Assembly: GCA_003151825.1 (NCBI GenBank)
Contig: PLYO01000002.1
Span: 1 to 64,000 of the forward strand
Reading direction: 5' to 3'
DNA length: 64,000 bases
Source of the DNA: Ignavibacteriota bacterium
Lineage (GTDB): Bacteria > Bacteroidota > Ignavibacteria > Palsa-1295
Each line of letters opens with the position of its first letter. The stretch's first letter is position 1. Shown here in pieces: positions 19,477-27,740 of this stretch. Made by a program: the position numbers and the translations under genes. The notes beneath the pieces are model-generated. The model made no database searches. It was not told the origin of the DNA and worked only from the letters and a program-made list of their open reading frames with translations.

Positions 19477-21254
19477 TATTTATCTTTCATAAGTTCAATA
19501 TACTCGGGGTCGCTGCGGATAGGGTCGAGATCGCTGTCGCGTTTGACCCATTCGAAATTGCCATGGCCGGCCTCGATCGCGCCTCTGAGCGTCTTGATGG
19601 AAAGCTTCGTGTTTCCGAGCCGAGCATAGAGGCACGCGGCGTTATACATCATGAGCGGATCGTTAGGACTTAGCTCGACGGCGCGTTGTCCTTCGCGCGT
19701 GGCCTCCTCGTTGCGGCCAGTATTTGCGAGATTAATGGCATAGACCATCCTGGCCCTTGCATCGTCCGGATGTTGCAAAATATAACCGGGCATGAGCGCC
19801 AGCAAAGCGTCGAGAGCCCTCTGGGCCTCCTCGGTTTGTCCAAGGGCTTCATAGCACAATTTAAGGTCCGAAAAGGTTATGTAAAAGTCCGGCTTGAGTT
19901 TCAGCGCGCGTTTAAAAAGACCGATGGCCTCTTCATATTGATCTTGCGAATAAAAAATCCTTCCCAAAAGCCAAAATGGAAGGAAATTGTCGGGGTCGAG
20001 TTCGATTGCCTTCTCGCATGCCGATCGAGCCTCCGCGAACTGCTCCTTGAAATAATAGGATAGTCCTAAGGTCGCGTAAGCCTCCGGTAGCGTATTATCG
20101 TACATCAACGCTTTGAGGCTTAGCTCCTGAGCGCGTTCTTTCCATTCATCCTTGCGCTCGAACATGTGATACAATTGGCCATACGCCTCGGAGCAACCCG
20201 CATAAGCGGCGGCATATCGCGGGTCGAGCTCGATGGCCTTCTCGAATAACTCGATCGCATACTGAACATTTCGTTTCGTGAAGCGGTAGAGATAATCCTT
20301 CCCTCGTAAATACAGGTCGAAGGCTTGGGCGTTCAGGGTCTGCCGTTTTCCGAGCACGACCTTCTCCGTCAGCGAGAGTTTCAGCTTCAGCGCGTCGGCA
20401 ATTTGCTTGGCGACTTGCTCCTGAATGTCAAAAATGTCGTCGAGCTTGCCTTTGTAGGTTTCGGCCCAGAGCTGTTTATTCGTCTGCGCATCGACCATCT
20501 GCGCGGTAATGCGGAGATTGTCCTGAAACTTGCGTACCGTGCCGGTTACGATGTAGCGTGCCTGCAACTCCTGTCCCGTCGTGCGCGCGTCCTTCTTCGT
20601 GTTCTTGTATTGCACGGATGTCATCCGGGACACAACATCGAGTTCGCCGACTTTCGAAAGGCTTGCAATGAGTTCGTCGGTCAGTCCGTCGGAGAAATAA
20701 TCCGCATCGGGATCGGGACTGCTATTCTCGAACGGCAGTACCGCGATGCCACTGTCCGGGATCGGTAATGCCGAAGCGCTGTCCATCGAGTGGGAAACCG
20801 TTTGCGGCGATGGGCCAGCCGTTGCGACCGGCTCTGTCTTGCGCAATTCCACTCCAAGCCGCGAAAGCGCGCGGAGGATCGCCTGCACGTTCGCGGCCTT
20901 GTCGCCCTGAAAGTACTCGACGTGCTGAATGCCGGCCAGCGGATACTTCAGCGAAGCAGGAATCGTGACCGGCGCGAGATGCACGGGCAGGATGTGCTTC
21001 TTCTTCTCGTTCACCAGCATAAGCTCGCGCAATACGTTTTGAGAACGAATGGACTGCTCCGAAATCATGAGCAAGAGTACTTTACATTGATCGATGGCGT
21101 TGACGATTTCCTCGCCCCATAGCGTGGCCGCGTCGATCCCGCCCTGATCGATCCAGAGCGAGACTCCGGCCTCTTTGAGTTCGCGCGTGATCCCAAGGAC
21201 TTCGTCCTTATTCTCACGCGAATAGCTTACGAATACGTCTGCGGTTTGCGGCAT
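19476..21254 (-). CDS. TIR - TolB-like - TPR protein, array member 3
   Basis: 592 residues and the clearest mosaic. Residues 1 to about 135 are almost the TIR of member 7 (DVFVSYSRENKDEVLGITRE, AATLWGEEIVNAIDQCK). The TolB-like block is almost that of members 5 and 8 (FENSSPDPDADYFSDGL, VQYKNTKKDARTTGQELQAR). The TPR block resembles members 2, 5 and 6. Linker motif SHSMDS. TAATG junctions on both sides. Confidence 0.9.
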   Translation of the reverse strand: MPQTADVFVSYSRENKDEVLGITRELKEAGVSLWIDQGGIDAATLWGEEIVNAIDQCKVLLLMISEQSIRSQNVLRELMLVNEKKKHILPVHLAPVTIPASLKYPLAGIQHVEYFQGDKAANVQAILRALSRLGVELRKTEPVATAGPSPQTVSHSMDSASALPIPDSGIAVLPFENSSPDPDADYFSDGLTDELIASLSKVGELDVVSRMTSVQYKNTKKDARTTGQELQARYIVTGTVRKFQDNLRITAQMVDAQTNKQLWAETYKGKLDDIFDIQEQVAKQIADALKLKLSLTEKVVLGKRQTLNAQAFDLYLRGKDYLYRFTKRNVQYAIELFEKAIELDPRYAAAYAGCSEAYGQLYHMFERKDEWKERAQELSLKALMYDNTLPEAYATLGLSYYFKEQFAEARSACEKAIELDPDNFLPFWLLGRIFYSQDQYEEAIGLFKRALKLKPDFYITFSDLKLCYEALGQTEEAQRALDALLALMPGYILQHPDDARARMVYAINLANTGRNEEATREGQRAVELSPNDPLMMYNAACLYARLGNTKLSIKTLRGAIEAGHGNFEWVKRDSDLDPIRSDPEYIELMKDK

Positions 21255-23023
21255 TATTTGTCCTTCATAAGTTCAATGTATTCGGGGTCGTTGCGGATGG
21301 GGTCGAGATCGCTGTCGCGCTTCATCCATTCGTAATTATGATTGCCGGATTCTATCGCCTCCCTGAGTGCAGAGATAGAAAGCTTAACTTCACCCATCTG
21401 TGCATACAAACAGGCGGCATTGTACATCATAAGCGGGTCATGTGGGCTAAGCTCAGTAGCCTTTTGTCCCTCTTGTTTCGACTCTTCAAGGCGTCCAACA
21501 CGGGCAAGGTTTGTGGCATAAATCATGTGCGCCCTGCCATCGTCCGGATGCTGCACGGTATAAGACGGCATAAACATAAGAAGCGCGTTAACGGCTTCCG
21601 TGGCCCCCTCGGGATCGCCCAGAGCGTCGCAGCAACGAATCAAGTCCCCGTAGGTGGAATGAAAATCATGCTTGATGGATAATACTTTCTTAAACAGGAC
21701 GAGCGCTTCTGCATACTTGTCCTGAGAATAGAGAATCCGACCCAGCAACCAATAGGGCAGAAAATTATCCGGGTCTAAGCGAATTGCGATTTCACACGAT
21801 TCCCGAGCCTCTTCAAATTGCTGGCGGAAATAGTACGACAGCCCGAGCGTTGCGTAGGCTTCCGGCAGGGTATTGTCATACATGAGTGCCTTCAGGCTTA
21901 ATTCCTGAGCTTTTTCTTTCCACTCGTCCAGGCGGTCGAACATGTGGTACAATTGACCATAGGCTTCGGAACAACCCGCGAATGCGGCAGCGTAACGTGG
22001 GTCGAGTTCAATGGCACGCTCGAACATCTTGATAGCATACTCCACATCCCGTTTCGTGAACCGGTACAGATAGTCCTTACCGCGCAAGTATAGATCGTAC
22101 GCCTCGGCGCTTGGGGTTGCTCGTTTCTTCAGCGTGACTTTCTCCGCTACGCTCAGTTTCACCTTCAGCGCTTCGGCAATTTGCTGTCCGACTTGCTCCT
22201 GAATATCGAAAATATCGTCGAGCTTGCCCTTGTACGTCTGCGCCCAAACTTCCCGATTGCTCGTGGCATCGACGAGCCGAGCGGATATTCGAATATTCTC
22301 CTGAAATTTTCTGACACTTCCACCGATGATGTAACGCGCACCGATCTCGCGGCCGATTGTCTGAGCATCTTTCTTCGTCGCCTTGTATTGCCCGGAGGTC
22401 ATCCGCGAAACGACCTCGATCTCGCTGATGCTCGAAAGCGAGTTGATCAGCTCTTCCGTGAGGCCGTCGCTGAAGTAGTCCGTATCCGCGTCGGGCGATA
22501 AGTTATCGAACGGAATAACTGCGACCGCGCGACCTTCAATTGCCGTCTCAACGCTATCCATCGAATGCGAAGCGGTTTGCGGTGGCGGGGCACCGGCAGT
22601 CATCGGCTCCGGCTTCTGGAGTTTAACGCCGAGCCGTTCGAGCGATCGAAGAATGCTCTTCGTTGCTTCTTCCGGCGTGGCGGCAAAATACTCGATATGC
22701 TGAATGCCCGCAAGCGGATATTTCAGTCCTTGCGGAATGCGCGTCGGTTCCAGATGCACCGGCAAAATATGTCCCTTGCGCTCCGAAGCAATCGTCACTT
22801 CTTTGACAACATTATGCGAGGTGACGGCCTTCTCGCTCACCATCAGCATGAGGACCTTCGAATTTTCGAGCGCGTTGACGATCTCCTCGCTCCACATCGC
22901 CGCGCCGTCAATGCCGCCCTGATCGATCCAAAGCGACACGCCGGCTTCGCGCAGTTTTTGCGCGAGGTCAATCACACGATCTTTATCCTCGCGCGAATAG
23001 CTGATGAATACGTCGGCGGTCAT
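21254..23023 (-). CDS. TIR - TolB-like - TPR protein, array member 2
   Basis: 589 residues starting at the ATG at 23023 (Met-Thr-Ala-Asp-Val-Phe); a start at 23092 would lie in repeat DNA. TIR as in member 6, TPR as in member 5, linker SHSMDS, TolB-like VAVIPFDNLSPDADTDYFSD. The 5' end was rebuilt: a repeat-rich insert of about 215 bases separates it from member 1, and the original start relic (ATG CCA CAA) remains at 23241 beside the end of member 1. The present ATG overlaps the TGA of the 73-codon frame that crosses the insert. Confidence 0.9.
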   Translation of the reverse strand: MTADVFISYSREDKDRVIDLAQKLREAGVSLWIDQGGIDGAAMWSEEIVNALENSKVLMLMVSEKAVTSHNVVKEVTIASERKGHILPVHLEPTRIPQGLKYPLAGIQHIEYFAATPEEATKSILRSLERLGVKLQKPEPMTAGAPPPQTASHSMDSVETAIEGRAVAVIPFDNLSPDADTDYFSDGLTEELINSLSSISEIEVVSRMTSGQYKATKKDAQTIGREIGARYIIGGSVRKFQENIRISARLVDATSNREVWAQTYKGKLDDIFDIQEQVGQQIAEALKVKLSVAEKVTLKKRATPSAEAYDLYLRGKDYLYRFTKRDVEYAIKMFERAIELDPRYAAAFAGCSEAYGQLYHMFDRLDEWKEKAQELSLKALMYDNTLPEAYATLGLSYYFRQQFEEARESCEIAIRLDPDNFLPYWLLGRILYSQDKYAEALVLFKKVLSIKHDFHSTYGDLIRCCDALGDPEGATEAVNALLMFMPSYTVQHPDDGRAHMIYATNLARVGRLEESKQEGQKATELSPHDPLMMYNAACLYAQMGEVKLSISALREAIESGNHNYEWMKRDSDLDPIRNDPEYIELMKDK

Positions 23024-23241
23024 GAGTTCAGAAGTCCCGGAGGGACGGTATGTTGGTAGCCGGTGACGTAAGTCACCGGATGCAATGGCCAAAAAGGTAG
23101 GGAGTCCCGGAGGGACGGCATGTACAATGCCGACATGTCGTCCCTCCGGGACTCATCCGAACGAAACGCATCCGCGATCCGGTGACTCACGTCACCGGCT
23201 ACTGACATTTCGTGCCTCCGGCACTTGGTTCTTTGTGGCAT
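23020..23241 (-). other. 73-codon leader frame through the repeat insert, beginning at the relic TIR start
   Basis: It begins at the TAATG junction after member 1, so the first codons are still Met-Pro-Gln as in most array members. It then runs into repeat DNA and ends in TGA overlapping the ATG of member 2 (ATGA). The peptide has no recognisable domain and is probably not functional. If translated, it would keep member 2 translationally coupled to member 1. It could equally be chance. Confidence 0.55.
23033..23224. repeat. REP-like cluster of short palindromes between TIR members 1 and 2
   Basis: Contains AGTCCCGGAGGGACG at 23033-23047 and 23103-23117, and its complement at 23139-23153. Also GGTGAC/GTCACC palindromes at 23060-23079 and 23179-23198, and GTGCCTCCGGCAC at 23212-23224. 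The units are arranged symmetrically and could fold into one large structure. A diverged relative of the first unit lies near 44490. This is the only sizeable gap in the array. Confidence 0.8.
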
Positions 23242-25016
23242 TACTTATCCTTCATAAGTTCAATGTACTCGGGGTCGTTGCGGATGGGATCAAGATCGGA
23301 GTCGCGCTTGATCCAATCGAAATTCTCGTGGCCGGCTGTGATGGCCTGCCGAAGCGACTGAATGGATAATTTTGGCTCTCCGAGTTGCGCGTAGAAGCAG
23401 GCGCCGTTATAGAGCATCAACGGATCGTCAGGGCTCAGGCTCAAGGCGAGTTTTCCTTCTTCTATCGCATCTTCTTTTCGCCCTGCCTCGGCAAGATGGG
23501 CAGCATGGTACATTCTCGCCCTGCTATCGTCAGGATAGCGAAGGATATAGCTGGGAAGGACTTGTAGAATCTTCTCGAGCATCTCATGGGCGCCAGATTT
23601 ATCGCCGAGTGCATTATAGGCCAGCTTCAGATCGTTATAGGCTGCGTAAAAATCCGCCTGCATGGAAATCGTCTTCTGAAAAAGACGCTTCGCCTCATCA
23701 TAATGACCGATCGAATAATTTATTCTCCCGACAATCCAATATGGCAGAAAATTATCCGGGTCCAATGTGATCGCCTTCTCACCGGCGGAGATTGCTTCAT
23801 TGTACTCCTTTCGGTAATAGTACGAAAGCGCAAGTGCCGCGTATGCCTCCGGGGAATTACTATCGTACATGAGGGCTTTGAGCCCAAGCTCCTGCGAACG
23901 ATCTTTGAGATAGTCTTCTCGCTTAAATAAGTTGAAGAGAAGGCCGTATGCATTTGAGCATGCTGCATACGCTGCCGCATAGCGCGGATCGAGTTCGATT
24001 GCTTTTTCAAATAACTGGATCGAATACTCCACACTGCGCTTCGTGAGCTGATAGAGATACTCTTTGCCCCTTAAATAAAGATCATACGCTTGTGCATTCA
24101 CGGTCGGGCGCTTCGTCAACCCAACGCGCTCGGTCAGCGAGAGTTTGAGCTTCAACGATTCCGCAATTTGCTGGCCGACTTGCTCTTGAATATCGAAAAT
24201 GTCGTCCAGCTTGCCCTTGTAGGTCTGCGCCCAAAGCTGACGGTTGGTTTCGGCATCGACAAGCTGCGCGGAGATGCGAATGTTCTCGCCCATTTTGCGA
24301 ATACTTCCCGCAACGATGTAACGCGCTTCGAGTTCGCGCGCGATCGTTTTCACATCCTTCTTCGAGCCTTTGTATTGGCTCGAAACAATGCGCGAAACTA
24401 CCTCGACTTCACTGAGTGACGAAAGGCTCGTTATCATCTCTTCCGTCAGGCCATCCGAAAAATAATCGGTCTCTTTTTCGGGACTCAGGTTATCGAACGG
24501 CAGCACCGCCAGCGCACCGGCGGCAAGCTGCACATCTCCGCTGTGCATCGAATGAGCTGCCGTCATCGCGGGGCGAACAGCCTCGATTTCCGAAGGCTTC
24601 TCCTTCGGCTTTGGCTCGATGCCCGCGCGCTGCAAGGCGCGAAGGATGGTCTTGAAATTCTCCTCTTCATCGCCGCGAAAATATTCGATATGCTGAATTC
24701 CGGCGAGCTGATACTTAAGCACATCGGGAATCGTGACAGGTTCGAGATGAATCGGCAGGATGGGACGCTTCTTCTCTGAGTTCAGCATCACTTCCTTGGC
24801 GACATTTTCGGAGCCGATCGAATTTTGCGACGCCATGAGCAGCAGCATCTTCGATTCCTCGATGGCGCGGACGATTTCCTGGCCCCAATACGTCGCGCCA
24901 TCAATGCCGCCCTGATCGATCCACACGGCAATGCCCGCGTCCTCGAGACGGCGCGTAATGGCCAGAACCTTATCCCGGTCCTGACGCGAATAGCTGATGA
25001 ATACATCGGCGGTCAT
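23241..25016 (-). CDS. TIR - TolB-like - TPR protein, array member 1 (promoter-proximal)
   Basis: 591 residues from the ATG at 25016 (MTADVFISYSRQDRDKVLAI); an upstream in-frame start at 25154 would add residues with no similarity to the siblings. The TIR is the most diverged: AVWIDQGGIDGATYWGQEIV, with Gln where the others have the first Glu of the EEI triplet but the second Glu kept. Linker AHSMHS. The TolB-like part has DNLSPEKETDYFSDGLTEEM. The TPR half resembles member 4. It is the first gene of the array in transcription order. Confidence 0.9.
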   Translation of the reverse strand: MTADVFISYSRQDRDKVLAITRRLEDAGIAVWIDQGGIDGATYWGQEIVRAIEESKMLLLMASQNSIGSENVAKEVMLNSEKKRPILPIHLEPVTIPDVLKYQLAGIQHIEYFRGDEEENFKTILRALQRAGIEPKPKEKPSEIEAVRPAMTAAHSMHSGDVQLAAGALAVLPFDNLSPEKETDYFSDGLTEEMITSLSSLSEVEVVSRIVSSQYKGSKKDVKTIARELEARYIVAGSIRKMGENIRISAQLVDAETNRQLWAQTYKGKLDDIFDIQEQVGQQIAESLKLKLSLTERVGLTKRPTVNAQAYDLYLRGKEYLYQLTKRSVEYSIQLFEKAIELDPRYAAAYAACSNAYGLLFNLFKREDYLKDRSQELGLKALMYDSNSPEAYAALALSYYYRKEYNEAISAGEKAITLDPDNFLPYWIVGRINYSIGHYDEAKRLFQKTISMQADFYAAYNDLKLAYNALGDKSGAHEMLEKILQVLPSYILRYPDDSRARMYHAAHLAEAGRKEDAIEEGKLALSLSPDDPLMLYNGACFYAQLGEPKLSIQSLRQAITAGHENFDWIKRDSDLDPIRNDPEYIELMKDK

Positions 25017-25400
25017 TTGCAGAGGCGGAGAATGGATCGTGAAGCTTGGTACAGTATGATGATCGCAAGGTATCGCAACGTTTTGCAATTCATCGTTTTT
25101 CGAATAGCCCAATGTAACAATTCTTATTACAAAAGAAGCCCCGCAATTTGGCATAGGAGATAGACAAAAGTGCTATTGTCGATCGAAGACTCTGCTGAGC
25201 CGCACAAACCCCTGAAATTTCTGCGGTGCTTTATGCTTATTTCGGGCACTTTTGAGGATAAATAAATCGGATTTCACCGCCCCGGCCCAAAAAGTAGTTA
25301 TATTTGTAAGTGTAAAAACGACCGTCAGCCCTAAACTCTTGAAAAAGAGCGCCGGGGCAGGAAATAAATTGCTATTACACTACTAAATTAAAGAGCCTAT
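25017..25400. promoter_or_regulatory. Divergent intergenic region with a Bacteroidota-type -7 box
   Basis: 384 AT-rich bases between the TIR array (leftward) and the lipoprotein/LysM pair (rightward). TATATTTG at 25299-25306 matches the TAnnTTTG -7 consensus of Bacteroidota and would give a 5' leader of about 90 bases to the lipoprotein gene. No clear -33 TTTG accompanies it. I found no equally good box for the array strand. No gene is visible here. Confidence 0.5.
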
Positions 25401-25778
25401 ATGATACGAATTAGAACCCTGCGCTCTTTCGCCGCCATTGCCGTGCTGGGACTCGTGCCCTTGGTAACGAGTTGCTCGAACAAAGCGACGGAAGAGCAAA
25501 TGAAAACGCTGCACGATCTCGATCGGCAGCGCGATCAATTGAAAACAGACTTGCAGCACGCGCAGGATAACCTGCGCGACGCGCAAGGCAAGCTGGCCAA
25601 TGCCGACCGCGATCTGGCTGATTGCCAGTCGGACACGCGCGCGGCGCAAGCCGGCCTTGCTATGTGGCCGAACGTGTGGCCCGATAGCGCCGATTGGCGC
25701 CTCGCACCGCCTCCGCCGCCCGTGGACAGCACCATGATGAAAAAGAAACACCACAAGACAGGAGGGAACGCACAATGA
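25401..25778 (+). CDS. Coiled-coil lipoprotein
   Basis: 125 residues. A lipoprotein signal ends in LVTSC with the lipidated Cys at residue 25. Then comes a heptad-like coiled coil (EEQMKTLHDLDRQRDQLKTD and onward, residues 31-85), a Trp/Pro-rich stretch with a PPPPP run, and a basic Lys/His tail. Probably anchored in the outer or inner membrane facing the periplasm. Its stop overlaps the next start (ATGA), so it pairs with the LysM protein. Function unknown. Confidence 0.8.
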   Translation: MIRIRTLRSFAAIAVLGLVPLVTSCSNKATEEQMKTLHDLDRQRDQLKTDLQHAQDNLRDAQGKLANADRDLADCQSDTRAAQAGLAMWPNVWPDSADWRLAPPPPPVDSTMMKKKHHKTGGNAQ

Positions 25779-26506
25779 AGAATAGCAAAAAAATTATTCT
25801 GATGCTTGGCGTTTCGCTCCTTATCGGTGTGAACGCTTATGCGCAATATCCCGAGGACTTCACAAAAGACCAGGCCGACTCGACGATTAAGCTTCGGCAA
25901 TCGGAAGTCAGTGGCTTGCAGTCCGATGTAGCGAAAATACAGGCCGCCGCGCAGAAAGCGGCGTCCGACGTTCAGCAGCGCATGGCCGATAACACGCAAT
26001 GCCGCGACGCGCTCTATGCCATGCTCGGCAGCGACCGTAATGGCTACAATGCCTACCGCGAGCAGCTTGCTCGGGATGAGCAGGAGCTTGCGGCACTGCG
26101 CCAGATGAACAACGGGCAACTCAACGATTCGAAGGCGCGCGTCGATGCGCTCGAAGCGCAAATTCGGGCGCTCCGGGGCAATAAGCTCGTGCTCCTTCCG
26201 GATCATAAGACCCGCGTTCAAACGCTCTCGACGAACTTCATGCAAATGAAGCACGGGATGGTTCCGGCCAATATGACCTATACGGTCGGGACATGGCGCA
26301 AGGACCGCGATTGCCTCTGGAATATCGCAAAGAAGCCAGAAATTTATAACGATCCATTCGCATGGCCGAAAATTTGGCGCGCGAATATGGAACTCATCCA
26401 CAATCCGGATATCATCCAGCCCGGATGGCAGCTCACGGTCGCGAAAACGCCTGTCACTCCGGAGGATAAAGACCTGACAGGTTACCGGCATCGCCGCACG
26501 CATTGA
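25775..26506 (+). CDS. Secreted coiled-coil protein with C-terminal LysM domain
   Basis: 243 residues from the ATG at 25775, which overlaps the upstream stop and is followed by a signal peptide ending AYAQ. A long coiled coil (roughly 30-150) precedes a LysM-like domain at about 170-235: CLWNIAKKPEIYNDPFAWPK, then WRAN and DIIQPGWQLTV, the usual peptidoglycan-binding layout. With the upstream lipoprotein it may form an envelope complex binding the cell wall. The two are predicted to be translationally coupled. Confidence 0.85.
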   Translation: MKNSKKIILMLGVSLLIGVNAYAQYPEDFTKDQADSTIKLRQSEVSGLQSDVAKIQAAAQKAASDVQQRMADNTQCRDALYAMLGSDRNGYNAYREQLARDEQELAALRQMNNGQLNDSKARVDALEAQIRALRGNKLVLLPDHKTRVQTLSTNFMQMKHGMVPANMTYTVGTWRKDRDCLWNIAKKPEIYNDPFAWPKIWRANMELIHNPDIIQPGWQLTVAKTPVTPEDKDLTGYRHRRTH

Positions 26507-26511
26507 GCGTT

Positions 26512-26687
26512 AGAACCTAGATTACACGGATTTATGCGGATTACGCGGACGATTTTAGGATTTGTCCGTGTAATTCGCATTATTATTGATAGTGATTGTT
26601 GGACTGATGCCCGCAATTTTTTGGATCATGGTCAATCCTGCGGAATTATCCGTGTAATCTTTTTAGAATCCGCGTAATCCAGGTTCT
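26512..26687. repeat. GATTACACGGATT-type inverted repeat cluster
   Basis: Outer arms AGAACCTAGATTACACGGAT (26512-26531) and ATCCGCGTAATCCAGGTTCT (26668-26687) pair at 18 of 20 positions. Inside are further copies of GATTACRCGGA in both orientations, near 26540, 26564 and 26648. The element fills nearly all of the gap before phoH. It is a dispersed repeat; no promoter is recognisable. Confidence 0.8.
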
Positions 26688-26692
26688 GGCCT

Positions 26693-27730
26693 ATGGAAGT
26701 AATCGAGCGTAAGATCAAGCTTTCTCCGGGCGATCCGATGAGCATCCTCGGACCGGGCGATCAATACCTGCAACTGATCGAGCAAAAATTCGATGCGAGC
26801 ATCGTTGCGCGTGGCGATACCGTCATTGTCCATGGCGCGCCGGGTGAAGTGGCGCAGGTCGAGCGGGTGTTCAAGGAGTTGAATTTCGTCCTTTCGAAAT
26901 CCGGGAAACTTTCGTCTCGCGATGTTTCCACGATCCTCGATTTGATCGAGACCGGCCCTCCCGAAGGGATGGCGGGCGAGGAACTCGATTCCGTCATTCT
27001 CTTTGCGCACCATGATGCGATTAAAGCGAAAACTCCGACGCAGAAAGAATATTATCAGGCAATCAAGAAGAATGATATTGTTTTTGCCATCGGTCCGGCG
27101 GGAACTGGAAAAACATATCTTGCGGTAGCGATGGCAGTCTCCGCTTTGAAGAACCGCGAAGTAACGCGCATCGTCCTTGCTCGTCCGGCGGTCGAAGCCG
27201 GGGAGAGCCTCGGATTTTTGCCCGGCGATCTCGCTCAGAAAGTCGATCCGTATCTCCGCCCGCTTTACGATGCACTTCAGGAGATGCTGACCGGGGAGAA
27301 AGTCCGCACCTTCATCGAGCGTGGAACGATTGAAGTCGTGCCCTTAGCCTATATGCGTGGCCGCACCATCAACAGCGCCTTCGTTATTCTGGACGAGGCA
27401 CAGAACGCGACTCCGATGCAGATGAAGATGTTTCTCACGCGCTTGGGCGCTGGCTCGAAGGCGATTATTACGGGCGATCAAACGCAGGTCGATCTACCCA
27501 CGCGCCAGCAATCCGGGCTTATTCAAATCCAACAGGTACTGAACGATGTGGCGGGAATCAAATTCGTCTATTTCAATAAAGGGGATGTCGTCCGGCATAA
27601 ATTAGTAAAAGACATCATTGAGGCCTACGAAAAATTCCACGAACAGCCCGGCCATTCCGGCGAAGAAGAAAAAGCGACCGAGCGAGCCGATGACTTCTCC
27701 TCTCCCAGTAGGGAGCGGGGCCGGGGGTGA
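26693..27730 (+). CDS. PhoH family ATPase
   Basis: 345-residue P-loop protein of the PhoH/YbeZ group, linked to RNA metabolism and usually next to ybeY in other genomes. The N-terminal ~100 residues fit the KH-like region. Walker A is GPAGTGKTYLA and Walker B VILDEAQNAT. The last ten residues (SSPSRERGRG) are translated from a dispersed palindromic repeat, so the native protein may once have ended near residue 335. The diadenylate cyclase gene starts 11 bases downstream. Confidence 0.93.
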   Translation: MEVIERKIKLSPGDPMSILGPGDQYLQLIEQKFDASIVARGDTVIVHGAPGEVAQVERVFKELNFVLSKSGKLSSRDVSTILDLIETGPPEGMAGEELDSVILFAHHDAIKAKTPTQKEYYQAIKKNDIVFAIGPAGTGKTYLAVAMAVSALKNREVTRIVLARPAVEAGESLGFLPGDLAQKVDPYLRPLYDALQEMLTGEKVRTFIERGTIEVVPLAYMRGRTINSAFVILDEAQNATPMQMKMFLTRLGAGSKAIITGDQTQVDLPTRQQSGLIQIQQVLNDVAGIKFVYFNKGDVVRHKLVKDIIEAYEKFHEQPGHSGEEEKATERADDFSSPSRERGRG

Positions 27731-27733
27731 GGC
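27692..27733. repeat. CTCTCCC/GGGAG repeat forming the phoH 3' end
   Basis: A GC-rich element (CTCCTCTCCCAGTAGGGAGC followed by a G-rich run) supplies the final codons and stop of phoH and ends just before the cdaA start. The type CTCTCCC...GGGAGAG...GGGTGAGG is a widespread short bacterial repeat. It leaves both neighbouring genes intact. Confidence 0.6.
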
Positions 27734-27740
27734 AATCATC

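Noticed and set aside
7050..25016. TIR array read as a phage or transposon insertion
   Set aside because: No integrase, transposase, tRNA or terminal repeats at its ends, and flanking genes are chromosomal; duplication in place explains it better.
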